DNA of 64,000 bases from Lonicera japonica (lineage: Eukaryota > Streptophyta > Magnoliopsida > Dipsacales > Caprifoliaceae): positions 1-64,000 of the forward strand of contig JAKCWG010000033.1 of assembly GCA_021464415.1 (NCBI GenBank), written 5' to 3'. Every line of letters begins with the position of its first letter. Within the stretch, counting starts at the first letter, position 1. Position numbers and translations under genes: made by a program. Below, piece after piece: positions 47,216 to 58,795 of the stretch. Below the pieces are notes generated by a model. That model saw only the letters and a program-made list of their open reading frames with translations. It made no database searches and was not told the origin of the DNA.

Positions 47216-47699
47216 AAAAAAAAAAAACTTGTAGCAATCCCAATTTTTTTAGCGAAAAGCCCACAAACAAACCCCCTATGATATCTTAGTCTAAAGTCGA
47301 CCATTAGTGAAATACCTTATGCATAGTTAACATATACTTGTGGTGTGGCGATAAAATCAACATATATATGTGAAATATATATATATATATATATATAATT
47401 GTTGCAATTCTTTTGTACTACATGCAGTTGTTCAAAAAGATACCAATAAAATTTCTTAAGAAACAATTACAAATAAAAAGTTCGTGACATCTTGGAGTGA
47501 CCAAGATTTTTAAGCACTAATTATGTTGGTTAATTATTACATATATATATACAAGCATATAATCCACGCGATGCGTGAACAGCTCAATTAACATAATATG
47601 TTACAACATATTTTTACTAGGTGTATTAAATGAGTTGTATCTTTATTGTATCTTGCGCAGATACAACTCATGTAATGTATGCCGGTGAGAATATGTGGT

Positions 47700-48435
47700 T
47701 AGGAGTGTTAAGGCCAATCCGAAAACAGTCCAAATGGATCGAACCGATCCGGACAGATCTGTAAAACCCCGAACTGAAAAAAAAACAAAAACGAGAAAAC
47801 CGAATAGAAATCGAAAAGTTTGGTTCGGGTTTGGGGCAAGTTAGGCCAAAACCGAACTAAACCGAACCGAACCGAATTATGTATAAAAAGATAAAAAAAA
47901 ATGTTAATGTATACTCCAAGGTCACATATTACTGATACTATAATACAAAAAAAATGGTCTTTTATAAGAATATGTTCCTTATTAATTTCATATTGTGATA
48001 ATCTTAAAAAAAAAAAATCATTAACGCGTGCCTTTATTATTAAATTAATTACACAATGGCAAGATTTTTTTATTACATACATAATGGCAAGATAATTTAT
48101 CATTTTATTTAATGTGTTTTGTTCTTGTAAATGAACAAATAAAATAATAACTAAATAGAAAATATAGTATCTATATGTTTGCTCATTGTTTCTAAAACAC
48201 CATGACTTTAATTTAAATATGAATCATTCTTACATTACTATTAGTATTACATTGTTATGTTAAATTAATTTAGAAAAAAATATATATGTCAAAACCGAAT
48301 AAAACCGAAACCGAACCGAAAAGTTTGGTTCGAGTTTGGGTTTCAAAGATTTAGAAACCGAAACCAAATTTTTACATTTGCTTTGGGTTTGGGGTACCTT
48401 AGTTTCTACCCCGACCAAAACCAAAAACACCCCTA
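47700..48435. mobile_element. hAT-type non-autonomous element rich in AACCGAA, 736 bp
   Basis: Ends TAGGAGTGTTAAGG and CAAAAACACCCCTA form inverted repeats, with perfect 8-bp duplications TATGTGGT at 47692-47699 and 48436-48443. Subterminal regions are rich in AACCGAAC repeats in inverted orientation at the two ends. No transposase. Confidence 0.8.
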
Positions 48436-51400
48436 TATGTGGTAAGAATACTCAGTAAATGTAGCATTGCTCTATGTGTAATATTACTTCGAAAATATTG
48501 AACTTAATAACTTAGTAACACTTTTTTTCCACAAATTTTGTGACATTGACATATTAAAATTGTACCTGTAAAAAAAATTGAGAACAGTAATTACTTCAAC
48601 CGTTGTTGAATGATTGATTATCTTTTTTCAAAAATAAATAAATAAATTAGTATGCATTATGATAAAATATAGTGCTAATCAAAATTTACCAATATTTAAA
48701 AAAATTCATAAGAATCAAAGTAAAAACTTTAAAAAGATCATAAAATAAGTTTTGCATATCCTTTTATATTATGTCATTCATAAAATAAAAGGACCTTCAA
48801 TTAAAACTCAAAAGTAAATATAATGAATGAAATTCAAGACTAAAATTTTAATACAAAACTTACCGTTTTTTCACTTGAAAATTAGAGAAGTAAGAGATTG
48901 GCTTAAGAAAATACAATTGTAAATAAAAAAAAATTAGTTTCAAAAATTGTAATTCAAATAAGGATATTATCATGTAAAATTGTTCACTTGAAGAAAATAG
49001 AATGAAGTGATAGACCTACAATTATATAAAAGTAAACAAAAATACAAATAAGAACAATGTAACAACTTAATTATATAAAATGCAAATATAATTTGGTATA
49101 TATAAATAGCCTTTTGAATTAGGGCAAAAGAACTCATATACCAAATTAAGAGCAAAATAATGCGATTATAAAAATCAAAAGATATATATATATATATATA
49201 TATATAAATTACCATAATTACTGAGTGATGCTATAGTAATAGAGAGGGAAGAAGACAAAAGGTCAAAAACGTAAAAAAAAAAATAGAAGTAAGAAAATAT
49301 ACTAATATTCATAAAAGTTATTCAAAATTGCATTAATTGTATTAGTACATCCGTTTACCATATTAATTTTAATAAAAGTTATTAATAATTGTATTAATTG
49401 TATTATTTTATTATATAATAATAGATTTACCTTTATTTTTTTTCGAAAGTATGTAAAAGACAAAATCGCACCGCCTGGGATGGTCTAGTTTCTCTGAGAA
49501 ATGACAATTATCTCCGGTGAAAAAACGCCAAAAATAAAATGAGAAAAATTTCATCATCAAGACTCCAAATTCATAAGCGTGCCATTTGTTGATTGACATA
49601 TATATGCAATAAGTGACAAGGACGTGACAAAATTCCACTGCCTGGGACGATCTCTTGTTACTAAAATGCCTATTTATTACATAATAGTAAAATCAAAAAA
49701 GTTCTTTCAAATTACTGCATTAATTATATTATTAATTATCATAAATTTAATGCATTAATTAATTAATTATTGTTTTAATTTCCTCCTATAATTAATTAAT
49801 TAATTGAATTTTTCATCTTCTTTGTATAATATCATCATCTATTATATAATATATAATAGTAAAACAGAAAAAGTTCCTCCATAATTACTACATTAATCAT
49901 GCCATTAATTATCATAAATTTAATAATTAATTAATTGTTAGCCATTTTTCACTTTTCTCCTCTTCTTATTATTTTTAATGCTGCGATCATTCCATTCCAC
50001 AAATCAAAAGTTTGAAGTATAATATTCACATTAAATGTAGTAATTTAATTGTATAATTTGATTCTTCGGTTTCTCTTAACATTACTTATTTATTTCCCAG
50101 AGCGCCATCAAAAATGCATCGAACATATAAATAAGACATTTATAATAAGTTTGTAGGATAGTTAATGTTTGTGTTAATACTCTTGATTAAATGAGTATCC
50201 ATAAATAGTTCTAATGTAATAATAACTTTTTTTAAAATTTTGACTTAGTAATAAATTATGTAATAATTATATAAAAAATAAATAATATAACGTCAACACA
50301 TCGGGCGAGATACAAACTAGTTTTTATAATAGAGTTAAAGTTTTTGTCAAGATAAATAAATAAATAATAATAAGTTAAAGTTAGGTAGGACTACTATTTA
50401 CTCTTGACATTTGCACGTTATATGCACGTGATGAGCTTGCAACTTGTCGTCCGCGGCGTAAGACCTACAGCCTAGTAGTTTACGGAATAAATTGATGAGA
50501 TTAGCATTTTCGGACCATAGAGGGGTAATGGTGGACCAAAAAGTCTATTTTAAACTTCCATCTAATTAGAGTGGTAATGGTGAACCAAAAAGTCGTGTGC
50601 ATAATATGTGCTATTTAGCCTTTTGACAGGTAGTACTTGATAGAATTTTTCCAAAATTAGATACCTTAGTCTAAATTAGACCACTAGCTTCTGTGTTAGC
50701 TATATAGTGAGGTTAATTTATTGATCTCATTTCAATATTTTTTTAATTATTTATTGGTTGCAATGCACGACAATAAATCATGTTTTATAAATTAGATATT
50801 TATGACTGTTTAGAATTATTAAATTTTATTAAATTATAATATTTTAACCATTATAATATATTCAATTGTTGGAAAAAAGTATAGATTTCTTATATTGACT
50901 CTTCTTTGTAGTTGTCTTTGATATACAATAAATGCACCTTAATTAAAAAATATATATATTGAATATGAACAAATTATTAATTAAGAAAATCAAGTTTTGA
51001 AGTTGGATTATTCGATCAATATCATATCCCTACAAAATAGGTACTCCGTACTTAAAGAAGATTACAAAATTAATTAAAGAAATATTGTGTAAAGGAAAAG
51101 AGGCATGTCTTGAGATCTTCATCCTTGTATGTTAGTCATTACGTAAAATAATGAGATGATTCTTTGGAACAAGCAAGATTGCGACGACCAAATAATAAAA
51201 GGAAAGTTCGATGACATTTAATTAGATTGGCAAGTATCGCTTTTCTGCCTAAGTATTGCCCCCGGCTACCACCCTTTTCTTTTTTTTTTTCTTGGAGCAC
51301 CACGTCCTATTTATATCAAATTTATTACTACTTTCACAATTCAAAAATTATTACATTTCATATGCGTGTCTGTATATATATATATTTAATAATAAAAATA

Positions 51401-52988
51401 AAATTGTAAAATATCATGCATTTAGTATTCAAAGCTAATGAGCTTAAAATAATAGCATGTATAGAGATTTATTGAGATAAAAAGTAAACACAATTTTCAA
51501 AAAACTAGTTCAACATTCAGCATTCAAAATTCAACAATTTAACGTTTGGTATTAATAAGTTAAAAAAGTAAACTATTATCAACAAATTCATACTTGACTT
51601 CACATTTTTTAACGCTGGACACAAATTACACGTAATTTATGTACACGCCTCATGCACGCATAGATCTAAGTTAAAACAAAACGATAAACAAATTAAATCT
51701 TGGCGTTAACATATTTCTTCCAATATTATTGACACCCGGACCGGACAAAACAGGAAAATCAAAAAAAAAAAAAAAAGTTGTCGTAACTGAATCTAATACC
51801 ATCCGGCTTATATATACATAAAAATACATTAATAATTTACCAAAATACCCTCTATTGGGGGAGTTGAATCCTCGTGCAAAGACCAAGCAATAGATTGGAA
51901 TTTACCATCGCCGCCTTGTCCTTGTTCTTGTCCTGTATAGTAGAAAAGTCGCCCCTAGCTAGTCCTATATATTGTTTTGGCGCACACGAAACAATCCAAG
52001 AAATCTTCCATTAACAAAGACTTGCAAACCTGTACGACCGCTAATTGAATGACTTTGGTGTATACAGTATATTAAAAGGAGTTAATTTTATGAATTTACG
52101 TCAACTGTCGGTTGTACTTGTACGTAATTATTTTGCACTTGATGTGATTAATTGCAACTTATCAAAAGAATTACTATTGCACTAGATTTTAACATGTGCA
52201 ATGCAGGAGCGTTTTTACAAATGTTATGTGTGTCAAAAATTGAACATAATTTTTTTTTTGAGAAATTATACTTGTGAAAAAAAAATTGCAAAACAAAAAT
52301 AAAATTATTAGCCTATTTTATAAATCTACAAAGGAACTAGAATATGAACAAAAGAAAGTGCTTGTTTGGTTGATGTTTTGAGTTAAGTTTTTGAATTGAG
52401 TTTTTGGGAAGTGTGAAAGTTGGTGGAAAAGTGAATTTAATTTTTGTTAAATTTTTTTTCAAGTAATTCAAAAAAAAATTCAAAAAATAATCACAATGGA
52501 TCTTATTTTATAAATCTCAATGAGTAGGTTTCAAATATATATATTTTTATCCAATTCCGATTTTTGGATTTAAAGTTATGATGTTTTAAAAATTTTATGA
52601 GAGAAAAATTAAACTGAAATGAATTTTGAAAAGTGTAAAATAAAATTGATTTTTTGGTAGAAAACTAAAAACATGGGTGGGCCTTTGATTTAGATAGTAT
52701 CTTTTATTGTATTTTTCTTACTGCTCTCCCTCTATTTGTTTTTTATTATTTTGTTTTATTTTGGCTGTTTGGTCTTTGATCTTTATTTGGTTTAAAGATC
52801 AAGACGCAAACATTTGGCATAGTATTCCCTTTTGTTTGCCTACTTTGTATATTTCTCTTTTTAAGCTTAGTGGGTGGGCCTTTGTAACCCACATTTGGAT
52901 CTTTCACTTCTTTTTAATGCATTACACTATAGCCTAAGGGTATAGTGGACCTTCTCTAAAAAAAATATAAGTTATGAATTAAATCTCG
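48436..52988. other. AT-rich non-coding DNA
   Basis: No gene seen. TA microsatellite at 49182-49205. Two related segments at 49465 and 49637 (CCGCCTGGGATGGTCT and CTGCCTGGGACGATCT), each followed or mirrored by ATTAATTATCATAAATTTAAT blocks, suggest a local duplication. The segment 50400-50520 resembles 46415-46510. Confidence 0.5.
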
Positions 52989-53382
52989 ATTAGGTTATAA
53001 AGAGAGATTACATCACTTTAATAAAAAAAAATATTCTCATTTGAAAGAATAAATAAATTATTATTTTTAATGAAAATTGGTAGAAATGATCTATATAGTA
53101 AGTAGATCACATCCACCAAGTTTCATATAAAAAATTCAACCTAGAAGTGAGTATATTAAAAAATTGATATATATGTTTATTTTTTACCATTGATATTTTT
53201 AATGATCATGTCACCCACTTCTAGCTTCAATTTTTTTTTTTAATGAAATTTGGTAGAAGTGATTTATTCATCATGAAGATTCATCTTTACAAATTTTCAT
53301 TAAACAATTCACCTATTTACCCTTATAAATGAAAATCTATTATTTTTGTTAAAATGACGAAATCCCTCTTTATATCCTAACT
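52989..53382. mobile_element. MITE, copy 2 of the GTTAGGTTATAAAG family
   Basis: Ends ATTAGGTTATAAAGAGAG and CCTCTTTATATCCTAACTC are inverted repeats. The interior is colinear with 45029-45416. No coding capacity. Confidence 0.65.
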
Positions 53383-54258
53383 CATTAGGTATATCATATA
53401 TATAAATACTTTCATTTTAGATTTAAACACTGAGGGTAGAGATTGAATTAACTTGTATCTACTAGACTAAGTTTCTCACTGACAGTTGGTTAAACCTAGA
53501 CTATTCACGCCAAATATATATATATATATATATATTATAATTATTAAATTCTAACCTTTATGTAACTTAAACATAGAGGATTATCAAAATTGAATTTAAG
53601 AGATAAAAGAACTAATTAACAACAAATACTACCCAAAATTCAATTGAAATAGCACTATTTTGTTGCATATATCATACCCACAATTCAATTCAAATAATAT
53701 TATTTTGCTAAATAAAGTTAAAATTTAACAGTCTTCATGGTCTAGAAATAGAGTTGAGCCATGGATTTCTTTCATAAATAAAAGCTAATAAAGAAACAGT
53801 CAACTTACTTTTACATAGAAAAATAAAAGGAAAACAAACTTAAATGCTTCAAAGTCTAGGGCTTCAATAAATACAAAACAACTAAGACTGAAATTCCAAA
53901 TCACCTGACAATGTTGACAACAAAGTCACCAATCAATAGAACAACAACGAAAACAACAACAACAAAAAAAGTCTCTGACGAAATGAATGCCCAAAGCTGA
54001 ATTGGATTCTTTGCTATAAAAAAACACAGCTAAAATTCGCATAAAAAAACCAAACACAATTACATCAAAATTGAAAAACGAAGAAAAAGTGCTTGATTTT
54101 TCATTGGGTATCAGAATTCTAAAAAGACAGGGAAAATTAAAAGGGAACAATTGAAAATTTTAAGAGAAGAAATAGACATGAGAGCCGAGAACTAAAAGAC
54201 AGCTGAAAAAGGAAGAGGCGTGAGGGTTTACAATTAAGAATGCTGAATTATTAATGTT

Positions 54259-54545
54259 TAGGCTCCGTTTGATTGCAAGGTGGAAAAGAAAAATAAATTG
54301 AGTTAGTTTTAATGAAAAGATGGAAAATAAGTTGAGTGATAGAGGTGTTATCCTCTTGATTTTTAAGTTTTTCCATGAAGAAATTTTCTTTGCTTGGTGA
54401 TGAGTACAAATTTTCCACCAAAAACATTGAATGATGGAGGATATATACTCATAAAATGAGTAACATCTCTCACATTATTTTCTATCTTTTCACACAAACT
54501 AGTTAAATTTATTTTCCTTTTCCATCTTTGCAATCAAACGGAGCC
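54259..54545. mobile_element. hAT-type MITE, about 287 bp
   Basis: GGCTCCGTTTGATTGCAAGG at the left is mirrored by CTTTGCAATCAAACGGAGCC at the right. 8-bp TTAATGTT flanks both ends (54251-54258, 54546-54553). The inverted arms extend further inward with AT-rich divergence. Confidence 0.8.
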
Positions 54546-54598
54546 TTAATGTTGAATGAAATTTTTGAAAATTGTATTTGGCTTTGTTTAGTTTTGAA

Positions 54599-55321
54599 TA
54601 GGGGTGAAAATTGGTATGGTAAAAACCGAAACAAATCAAAATCGATCCCAAAAAAATGGTTTTGGTTTCACATATTTAAATATTGAAAACTGGAAATACT
54701 AGGGTTGTTCAAAAACCGAACTGGACCGCCAAACCGAATAAATCGGACCGGAAAATGGACCATTTGGACCGGACCGCCAAACCGAATAGATTTAGTTATA
54801 TTAGAGCGACTATATTATTTTAAGATAATGTATGTATATATATATATATTATTCTATTATAGAATATCTTTGTATAATTTGTATAATTTTAAAGTTTATT
54901 CATAGAATGTTATATGTGTGATCCTAAATTTATCTAAAAGGGACACACGAGATATTCTGAGATTATTAATATAATTATTGCCTAATTCTTAAATTTTGTT
55001 GCTCGTTAGTTCTAAATTTTGTATATTTTAATACTTTTTGTCAATGAAATCACTACAATACATATGTAAAGATATGGAATAATATATTGGTATTCTTTCC
55101 ATCGAGAAAAATAGATGCTAGAAATAAAATTAACTATATACATCGAAAAATTGAAATAGGTAACTATCGAAAATATACCGAAAATAAAAACTGCAAGGTA
55201 TGGTTTTGGTTTCATGTTTTGAAAAACTGAAACCGAAACCGAAATTACCGAACATTGTAGTTTTGGTTTTGGTTTTGGGATAGGCCAATTACCAAACCAA
55301 AGCAACCAATTCCCACCACTA
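54599..55321. mobile_element. hAT-type non-autonomous element rich in ACCGAA, about 720 bp
   Basis: TAGGGGTGAAAATTGGT and the mirrored ACCAATTCCCACCACTA form the ends. Flanking octamers GTTTTGAA and GTTCTAAA are an eroded duplication. The subterminal AAACCGAAAC-rich composition is like that of the element at 47700-48435. A second CCGAACTGGACCG stretch at 54715-54790 may be a nested piece. Confidence 0.55.
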
Positions 55322-57390
55322 GTTCTAAATGTTGAATACATAACATTTTATAATTTTATATTTATTAATGTTTTTAAATTAATGTTTAATGACTCAAAAT
55401 AATAAGGGTACCAATGGAATAAAATTTTATTAAAGTTAAATTAAATTTTCATTGTATGAATTGCCTCTTAATATTTAATGCTGATTTTTAATTTAAATAC
55501 TTAATGCAGAGTTTTAATTCAATTCAGCATTAAGAAGTAAGAAAATAAACACCAATTCTACTTTTTAATATTGAATAGACTTTCATTTAATATTAAAAAA
55601 TAAAAACAAATTAAACACCACGCTATAAACAATTAATGAATAGTAAGTAAAATAGATATACTAATTCCGTTTCAAGTTCGTGCGCATAAAAGAACAATAA
55701 CGAAGAAAATGAATAAGCAAAGTTGAAAAATCAAGGTCGGATATGAGGGGGGAGGGGGGGGGGGGATTTCTTTTATTAATATTAATTAGAATACCAATAT
55801 ATGTTTAGTTTACCCCTACTATAAAATATTAGTTCATTACTCAAGTATTTATGATTGATTTTTAATACTAATTGAAGTTAAATTGTGATTAGCAATGAAA
55901 TTTATTTATTTTTTAGTATTTGCGAAGGTAAAATTTTTGATATTACAGCCGTTCAATTAAATTTTGACATATCCCTTTTACATATATAGTCACCCCTCAT
56001 AAAATTTCTAGATTCACAATTGATCAAGGAGGTGCAAAAAGGAATTAATATGTAATATAAGATACTCGAAGCCCGTCATGTCACATTTTATACCTAATTT
56101 TAAAATAAAAATTAAATAACAGGACTCGTTCCTAACTCTAGGTTGTAAAAGAAGATACCTTACCATTAGGCCGTTTCTTCATTTGTTTAATATCCGTGTG
56201 CGTAGAAAGAGAGCGTGCACATGCAATGCTTGCTTGAGTTTTTATCTCAAAAAGGAAACTTAACTCATAATTTTGGACGAAAGAATGGTATATTGGAATT
56301 TAATGAAAGTGCTGTGGTGCAAATAATTTAACAAAAATAGTTAATTAGTGCTGCATAGCATCTATATACAAAGTCAAGAGGGATTTTAGAGTATCTGCAA
56401 TGGGGAATTTAATAACATGCAAGTATGGTATATTGTATTACATTTCAAACACCACACAATGTCGCATAAGGTAATAAACTTTAGTGAATTAAATTTTACC
56501 GTTCTTTTATATTATGGATCAGTGTTTTACCCTACATTTTTTAATAATTATGAGATTTTATTGGTTAAATTTACTCTATTTATTTTACATTCATTAACTA
56601 TTATGGAGGCTCTTAATAACCTGATGTGTCACATTTTTTTTTCTTTTGCAATTTCAACTATACATTCTCTTGGTATGCAACACTATAGAACCGTTGCACC
56701 GCTCGTACGTTTTGCTTTATTTTCCTTAACAATTTTATATGTGAATAGAAGGTGCATCACATGTACAAAATAAAAATAGTATCACATACATGTGAAGTTC
56801 ACCAATTCTTTCTTTCGCGATTAACTAAGTACCCATTTTTCTCCCCTCTCTACTACCAGTAAGTGGAGAGAGAAAAAAAAATACCTATACTTATGCTGAG
56901 TTTGTTGTAGCAGCGTGTTTGATGACCCAATTTTAAACTTTAAAAATTAAAATTAGAACAAAGATCAGCTTATAGAATCCCCAGCGTTGAAGTTATGTAG
57001 ACTACCTTGAAATTGGGTTGTCAAGCGCATAAAGTAATAAACCGGAATTGCCAGTAATGGGCCTTCTGTTTCTAGAAAGAAATATGGCCCATTGAATGAC
57101 TTCGTATCACGAAAAAATGAAGAGTTTCTAAACAAATTGAGTTAATAATCCGTTGTGCTTTCGTATAATTTTTCTTTTTTAATCTTCCTACTTCCTTCAC
57201 GTAAGAGTGAATAAACTATATGTAGATTCATCCCGAAACTTCCCGAATCACATTGTAACATTCAATGTGCCAGCATCAATGACTGAACACTGTCAAAAAA
57301 TTATCTTCATTGTGGAAAGAATATCCAGATGCTTCTCTCTGCTCTACAAATAATTATCATTTTTAACGAAATATGGCCTTTGGAAAGTAC
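55322..57390. other. AT-rich non-coding DNA
   Basis: No convincing gene. A G-run at 55752-55765 is the only striking composition feature. The frame at 56417-56773 looks like chance. Confidence 0.5.
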
Positions 57391-57945
57391 CTTTGCCGGC
57401 TTTTGATATTACAATGCGTGAATCTCCAACATTGGTAACAAAGACATGGTTACCAACTAGAACTGCGGTTGAGGCAGAAGAAACATCGTCTCGGAAGGTA
57501 TTCTTTTCAGACTCCAAAAAGTCCATATCAGTTAGTTGATATGTTTCACCTGCATGTTTAATTATCCGGTGAATGCATGTGCTTTATGAGCGCCGCCCCC
57601 CCCCCCCCCCCCCCCCCACCCCACCCCGGGAAGAAAAAGAAAAAAAGGGTCCAGGATCCGCACCTTGTAAATAGGAAATCACACAGGTTTTAGGGTTGTT
57701 AACTTGTTATTATGTACTATATGGAAAGCGAACGTAACTATAACCACCAGATTTAACGAAACGCTACTGCAAATAACGTACTGCATCCTAGAAGTAATAC
57801 ACATATACGAATGGGAGATGAGGCTTGAACTCACATATGGCCAACTTGGTGTTGGTCGTAAATTTTGGATGCTTCATGAGATTCTCAAAGAGGGGTCATT
57901 TCAAGAAGTCAGCTGCACTGCACGCGAACCACCATGACCTGTCAT
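57391..57945 (-). pseudogene. PP2C protein phosphatase fragment, two exons, broken
   Basis: PP2C enzymes remove phosphate from Ser/Thr and need acidic metal ligands. Minus-strand exon 57391-57549 reads ETYQLTDMDFLESEKNTF then RDDVSSASTAVLVGNH then VTNVGDSRIVISKAGK with intact splice sites. An upstream exon ending at 57835 reads GHGGSRA, then after a frameshift AADFLK, a stop, and PLFENLMKHPKFTTNTKLAI. The two exons join in phase across an intron that contains a long C-run. A frameshift and a stop near the GHGG motif, plus no other exons found on either side, make this a truncated pseudogene. The family call is firm. Confidence 0.8.
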
Positions 57946-58795
57946 ACCATATCACGATATTTAATTTAGAACAAATGTGAAGAGCAAATGTGAACAGTCT
58001 TTTCAATTGAAAGAGAGAGCTGTAACAAACAGTGCAAGTTATGTGGATTTTGCTTGTGGGCAGTGGTTTCGTCAGCACAAGAATACTGTGATAAGAGGTA
58101 TGGTATTCAATCTACGAATAAGCGACCTTCGAACCAATCCTCTTGACCCAGTGGTACAAGGCTACCACTGGGATAACATTGGGGGTCAACTTGGTGCTTC
58201 GAAGGTCGATTTCTGGCATTGTCAAAATAATGCTTGATCAGCGCCAGCCATGCACCACGAGCGAGAATTAGTCGAGGTGCGAGAAAGCTAACCTAGAATC
58301 CTGCGGGGTAACACTTGAACCAAAAAAAGAATAAGTGGCCGTCGAAACTTTCTAGGATCAAACAACAACCTTGGTGCTGGTTAATTCTAATCATTAAAAT
58401 TAACCAGTGGTGTTAGTCCATCGCCGTTAACTTTAATGGCGTTAGCCTCTTTTCCATTAAAATTAATGGCTATTACCGTTACCGTCAGTTAACGCTATTG
58501 CCGCTACCATTACCGCCAGTTAATTTTAACGGCTGTCAGTACTTTCCATTAAAGTTAACAGCAGTTAGGGTTTTATGTCAGAATTAACCAATGGACTTCT
58601 GTTAATCGGCTTTGCTCCTTTTTGACCGGTTCTCTGATCAATCAGACCGATTTTCGAGGTTTTGGATCGTTTCAGACTCAACCGCAATCTCCGTTTCTCC
58701 ATATTCAATCTCTAAATAGCAAAACCAGGTCAAGTGCACTATTATTTACATCGTTTGCTTATTTTTTTTGTCCAATTTTCATTCCGTTTTACATT
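57946..58795. other. non-coding region before Copia element 2
   Basis: It contains a cluster of alternating inverted short repeats at 58398-58565 (variants of TTAACTTTAATGGC and GCCATTAAAATTAA). At 58125-58170 the minus strand has GGTTCGAAGG, which could be a Pol III box B of a SINE, but no complete element was recognised. I see no 5' LTR for the Copia remnant. Confidence 0.45.

Noticed and set aside
56417..56773. 118-codon frame in AT-rich DNA
   Set aside because: Composition and lack of any motif or splice context suggest chance.
58125..58330. Possible SINE with a box B-like GGTTCGAAGG on the minus strand
   Set aside because: I found no convincing box A at the right distance, no tail and no target duplication.
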